In this document: positions 61,261 to 64,000 of the stretch, in pieces
Layout of the letters: every line of letters begins with the position of its first letter
Position numbering within the stretch: position 1 is the stretch's first letter
DNA from: Eubacteriaceae bacterium Marseille-Q4139
Lineage (GTDB): Bacteria > Bacillota > Clostridia > Lachnospirales > Lachnospiraceae
Reading direction: 5' to 3'
DNA length: 64,000 bases
Assembly (NCBI GenBank): GCA_018223415.1
Contig: JAGTTQ010000001.1
Location: forward strand, 614,153 to 678,152
Made by a program: the position numbers and the translations under genes
Notes under the pieces: generated by a model
Databases searched by the model: none
Told to the model about the DNA's origin: nothing
Seen by the model: the letters and a program-made list of their open reading frames with translations, nothing else

Positions 61261-62646
61261 TCAGGCAATCCACTCCTTTGGCAGCTCCAGCTGGCGGACT
61301 TGTTCCTCGCTCAGCTCTACAAACCCACCTTCGTTGTCGGGCGGTTCGTTGTCGGAAATCTCCCGTTCCCAGCCACGCTGCCGCCCATATCCAGCAAACA
61401 TCCGGGGGTTAGAGAAGGGCTTCCAGCCAATCACCACCGTGTTCATGATCTCGTTGATGTTGTGCAGCTGCCAGCGCTTCGGCTCCTCAAAGGCGTGTCC
61501 CAACGCTTCCTTGAACAGCTGTTTGGAGCAGACCACATTGCCGGTGTAGTGTTCCAGGAAGCCCTGAATCTGCCCAGCCTCGGTGTCCTCCGGCATGAAG
61601 TCTTTCTGAACCTCCACCAGCTGTCTCTGAATCTCCTTTGAAAACTTCATGGAATACTCTCCGCTGCGGTAAATGGTCATAGCCTCCGCCCATACCTGCA
61701 ACAGATATTCCCTGGAAGCGGCTTCGTCCTCCAGAATGTGAACCTCCGCTTTCTCTGGGTAAATCATCACTGGCAGAAACCGCCGGTTTCCGGCCCGGTC
61801 AAGGGGTAAAAAGTCCAGCGTGTTGGAGGAACCACCGAACACGCACTGCCGCAGCCGGTCTTTGGGCTGGGTCTCATAGGGGGTGCGATAGGTTTCCTTT
61901 TGGCGGCTGATAAAGGAGCGGATCTCCTCGATACTCTTGGCGTTGCTGGTGGCCAGCATCTCTGACATCTCGATGATCCAGTGGCCTTGCAGCTTGGCAA
62001 ACACCTTGTCATCATCCAGCTTTTTCAGGTCGTCAGAGAACCACTCATCCTGTATAGCCAGGAAGCGAAAGAAGGTAGACTTTCCGGCTCCCTGGCCGCC
62101 CACCAGACAGAGCAGCTCCTCATATTTGGAACCTGGATGGAACACCCGGCGGATGGCTCCCAGCAGGAAGTGTTTGAGCATTTCTTCCACATAGTTGCTC
62201 TCATCTGCCCCCAGAAAGTGATGCAGACAGGAGCTTATCCGGGGCTTGCCGTCCCACACCAGACTGTTCAGCACATCCTGAATGGGGTGATAGCAGTTTT
62301 CGTTTGCCACGATGGAGAGCGCCGCCATCAGCTTCTTTTCACTGGTCAAACCGTAGTTCTGCTCAAAGTAAAGGAGCAGATACTTGACATCGGTATCAGT
62401 CAGGGCGCTGGTACTTCTGCGCCAGCCCAGATCCCGCACAATATCAACACGGTCGGTCAGCAGATTCAGCCGGATTGCGCCCCGCAAAAGCGGATCTTGG
62501 CAAAACACCGTGCGGCAATTTCCAATGGTGTTAGCCGGTTGTCCTTTTTCCGTCGTGGAAAGGCTTTCCTGCACTTCATCAACGGTCAATTCCTCACTTT
62601 CGTCCTGCTGGGTTGCAGGCACTAAACTCTGAGATTCGCTGTTCAA
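61261..62646 (-). CDS. VapE-family helicase (SF3-like replication protein)
   Basis: 461 residues. The centre has CLVGGQGAGKSTFFRFLA (Walker A, near residue 184), IIEMSEMLATSNAK (Walker B-like) and CVFGGSSNTLDFLPLDRAGNRRFLPV, the virulence-associated E signature. No primase domain is attached, unlike longer members. It probably replicates the excised element. The start is TTG 62646 after GAGGAGGTG at ideal spacing. A terminator separates it from the relaxase gene. Confidence 0.85.
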   Translation of the reverse strand: MNSESQSLVPATQQDESEELTVDEVQESLSTTEKGQPANTIGNCRTVFCQDPLLRGAIRLNLLTDRVDIVRDLGWRRSTSALTDTDVKYLLLYFEQNYGLTSEKKLMAALSIVANENCYHPIQDVLNSLVWDGKPRISSCLHHFLGADESNYVEEMLKHFLLGAIRRVFHPGSKYEELLCLVGGQGAGKSTFFRFLAIQDEWFSDDLKKLDDDKVFAKLQGHWIIEMSEMLATSNAKSIEEIRSFISRQKETYRTPYETQPKDRLRQCVFGGSSNTLDFLPLDRAGNRRFLPVMIYPEKAEVHILEDEAASREYLLQVWAEAMTIYRSGEYSMKFSKEIQRQLVEVQKDFMPEDTEAGQIQGFLEHYTGNVVCSKQLFKEALGHAFEEPKRWQLHNINEIMNTVVIGWKPFSNPRMFAGYGRQRGWEREISDNEPPDNEGGFVELSEEQVRQLELPKEWIA

Positions 62647-62671
62647 TGTTTCTCACCTCCTCAAGAGAAAA

Positions 62672-62700
62672 GCATCTGATTTGTTCGCAAAATCAGATGC
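62672..62700 (-). terminator. Terminator after MobV relaxase
   Basis: GCATCTGATTT and AAATCAGATGC form an 11-bp perfect stem; TTTTCTCTT follows on the minus strand. Confidence 0.82.
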
Positions 62701-62701
62701 C

Positions 62702-63928
62702 TTAAAGCTCTATATCCTGTTTTTCCCGCTGCTTTTTCCGGTTGTATTCTCTCTGTGCGCTATCCTGCTTGGCTTTTTTCAGGAAAGCAAGAATGGATTC
62801 CTTGGCCTTTTCCTGAATCTGCTGTTTACCAGCCTGCTTGACCTCCGGCTGCATCAGCTTCTTCTGGATTTTTGTCAGCGCAGACTGCATGGCATTTTTG
62901 ATTTTGGAGATCACTCCATCCAGCCGGGCAGCGGCATACTCACGCTCTTTTTGCGGCGCTTTCCGTTCCGGCGAGAGTACCCAGTTTTTCGTTTCCTCCA
63001 CCAGCCGGATATCCTCCTTATGGGTTTCCAGCCGGACAGCATCGGTGACAACCTCCACCGCCTTGTCATAGGCAATATCCGAAACTTCCTCCACCAGTGT
63101 TTCCACATCCTCGATTTTCAGGGTCAGCTCCTCCAGCTTCTGTTCCTGGGCGGCCAACTGCTCCTTTTGCTTCATCAGGATATAGTCCTGTTTCTCCAGA
63201 TACGCCCGCCCACCATAGGACGGCTCCTGCTCCAAATGCACCCCATGTTTGCGGCTGATGTCAAAGAGCAGCGTGCGGCATACTGCATCAAAGGTTTGTT
63301 TTCGATTGTTGTGTTTGCCCTTGGGCTTACTCGGATCAGGCAATTCAAAGCCCAGTTCCTCCAGCGCCTTTTCCTGCTGGGGGCACAACTCCCCATACCG
63401 GTTTTTGCAGTCAAACACATGGCGCTCGTGGATGTGAGGCGTACCCTCATCCAGATGCAGCGCCCAGTCCAGAATGTGGATATGGGAACCAAAGCGCCGT
63501 TCAAACTCCTCGTAAAATTCGCTGACAATGAGTGCCAGAGTACCCGGTGGAACGGATTCTTCCATGGTGCCAATCTGGTAAATACTTTCCTCTGGGCAGG
63601 TCTTGTTGTTTTTCAAAAGATCTTCCACCGTGCGGTTGCGCTCGGTGTGTCGTGTTTTCTCGTTCCGGGCATTCTGGGCATCCACATGGTCGGAATAATG
63701 CTCGTAGTAATACATCCGCTCAATTTCTTCAAAGCTGAAATCCGGCTGTTCCGGGTTCTCCCGAAGTTCGGGGGTAGTGAAGCCACGGTAGCAGTCCCAG
63801 TACACATTTTTCTTGGCTCGCTGGGCATCAATGTGTTCGCTGTTTTCCACATCAAACCGGCGGTCATTGTGCCGGGGATTATAGGTTCCATGCTTGCCGG
63901 ATCGTCCGTTGTGCCGTGTCAGTTTCAA
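62702..63928 (-). CDS. MobV/Pre-type relaxase
   Basis: 408 residues. The N terminus has GTYNPRHNDRRFD (HxxR-type motif I) and the histidine triad ALHLDEGTPHIHERHVF near residue 159, the MobV pattern HxDExxPHxH. The rest is a basic coiled coil ending KKQREKQDIEL. MobV relaxases nick oriT of small mobilisable plasmids and elements. This is the third relaxase type in the window. ATG 63928 is preceded by AGGGATG; the last 72 bases of the window hold no gene. Confidence 0.85.
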   Translation of the reverse strand: MKLTRHNGRSGKHGTYNPRHNDRRFDVENSEHIDAQRAKKNVYWDCYRGFTTPELRENPEQPDFSFEEIERMYYYEHYSDHVDAQNARNEKTRHTERNRTVEDLLKNNKTCPEESIYQIGTMEESVPPGTLALIVSEFYEEFERRFGSHIHILDWALHLDEGTPHIHERHVFDCKNRYGELCPQQEKALEELGFELPDPSKPKGKHNNRKQTFDAVCRTLLFDISRKHGVHLEQEPSYGGRAYLEKQDYILMKQKEQLAAQEQKLEELTLKIEDVETLVEEVSDIAYDKAVEVVTDAVRLETHKEDIRLVEETKNWVLSPERKAPQKEREYAAARLDGVISKIKNAMQSALTKIQKKLMQPEVKQAGKQQIQEKAKESILAFLKKAKQDSAQREYNRKKQREKQDIEL

Positions 63929-64000
63929 TTTTCATCCCTCCAATCTCTGCTGATTTTTCCCGAAGGGGAAGCAGCGGCGCAGCCGCCAAACCCGCGGATT

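Larger units (their letters stand above)
57338..64000. mobile_element. Second nested mobilisable element, right end outside window
   Basis: It starts where virD4 is cut and contains a SIR2 gene, serine recombinase, a small conserved gene, a VapE helicase and a MobV relaxase, all on the minus strand. No channel genes are visible. The right junction should show the 5' part of virD4. Confidence 0.7.

Noticed and set aside
1..64000. tRNA or rRNA genes
   Set aside because: None were recognised by eye; a covariance-model search would be needed to exclude small ones.

Overview
The window looks like a stretch of a gut Clostridia (Bacillota) genome made almost entirely of mobile DNA. Most genes match conjugative-transposon families first named in Clostridioides difficile (CD1845-, CD1108-, CD1112-type proteins, DUF3849, DUF4315, DUF4366, Maff2, PrgI, TnpV, TnpW). 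They are GC-rich with strong AGGAGG-type ribosome binding sites, and AT-richer cargo is set into them. Species cannot be named from the sequence.

Layout. Positions 1-2.0 kb hold flanking DNA: the edge of a zinc-ribbon gene, a triple 111-bp tandem repeat, an M15-type cell-wall hydrolase and a membrane-anchored protein. A large serine recombinase (2.1-3.9 kb) with small mobilisation-type genes follows and probably marks the left end of an integrative conjugative element (ICE). From 5 to 19 kb the ICE carries cargo: a MerR/membrane protein/zinc-ribbon cluster, a sigma-like regulator, and a plus-strand defence island. The island consists of an NBR1-Ig-like protein, a helix-turn-helix protein, type I restriction-modification HsdM-HsdS-HsdR, and the two-gene Hachiman system HamA-HamB. 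From 19 to 45 kb the ICE transfer backbone runs on the minus strand: relaxase, SLOG protein and regulator, MobC, DUF3849 protein, a 2540-residue methylase/helicase, an uncharacterised two-gene AT-rich cargo, a CHC2-ArdC protein, topoisomerase III (frameshifted), a secreted peptidase, VirB4, PrgI, VirB6 and the 3' half of maff2.

Nesting. A ~10-kb mobilisable element (45.1-55.1 kb) sits inside maff2, whose two halves are 10 kb apart. It has its own serine recombinase, TnpW, DnaC-like and RepA proteins, relaxase, MobC, sigma factor and an arsenic cassette (arsR, permease, thioredoxin, arsC). An IS110-family element (55.4-57.0 kb) lies between maff2 and the last part of virD4. The virD4 coupling-protein gene is cut at 57.34 kb by a second mobilisable element that runs off the right edge. 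That element has a third serine recombinase, a VapE helicase, a MobV relaxase and, at its edge, a SIR2 defence gene between 11-bp direct repeats.

How it works together. The ICE brought a multi-layer defence island and its own transfer machinery. Two smaller elements then used ICE transfer genes (maff2, virD4) as landing sites. With maff2 and virD4 both broken and topB frameshifted, the ICE is probably not self-transmissible as it stands, although excision of the guests could repair maff2 and virD4. The most unusual observations are a tnpV gene read in another frame inside the giant helicase gene, the split maff2, an HsdS with two near-duplicate target-recognition domains, the NBR1-Ig-like gene coupled to the restriction operon, the unknown gene pair at 31.0-31.9 kb, and the repeat-flanked SIR2 cassette.
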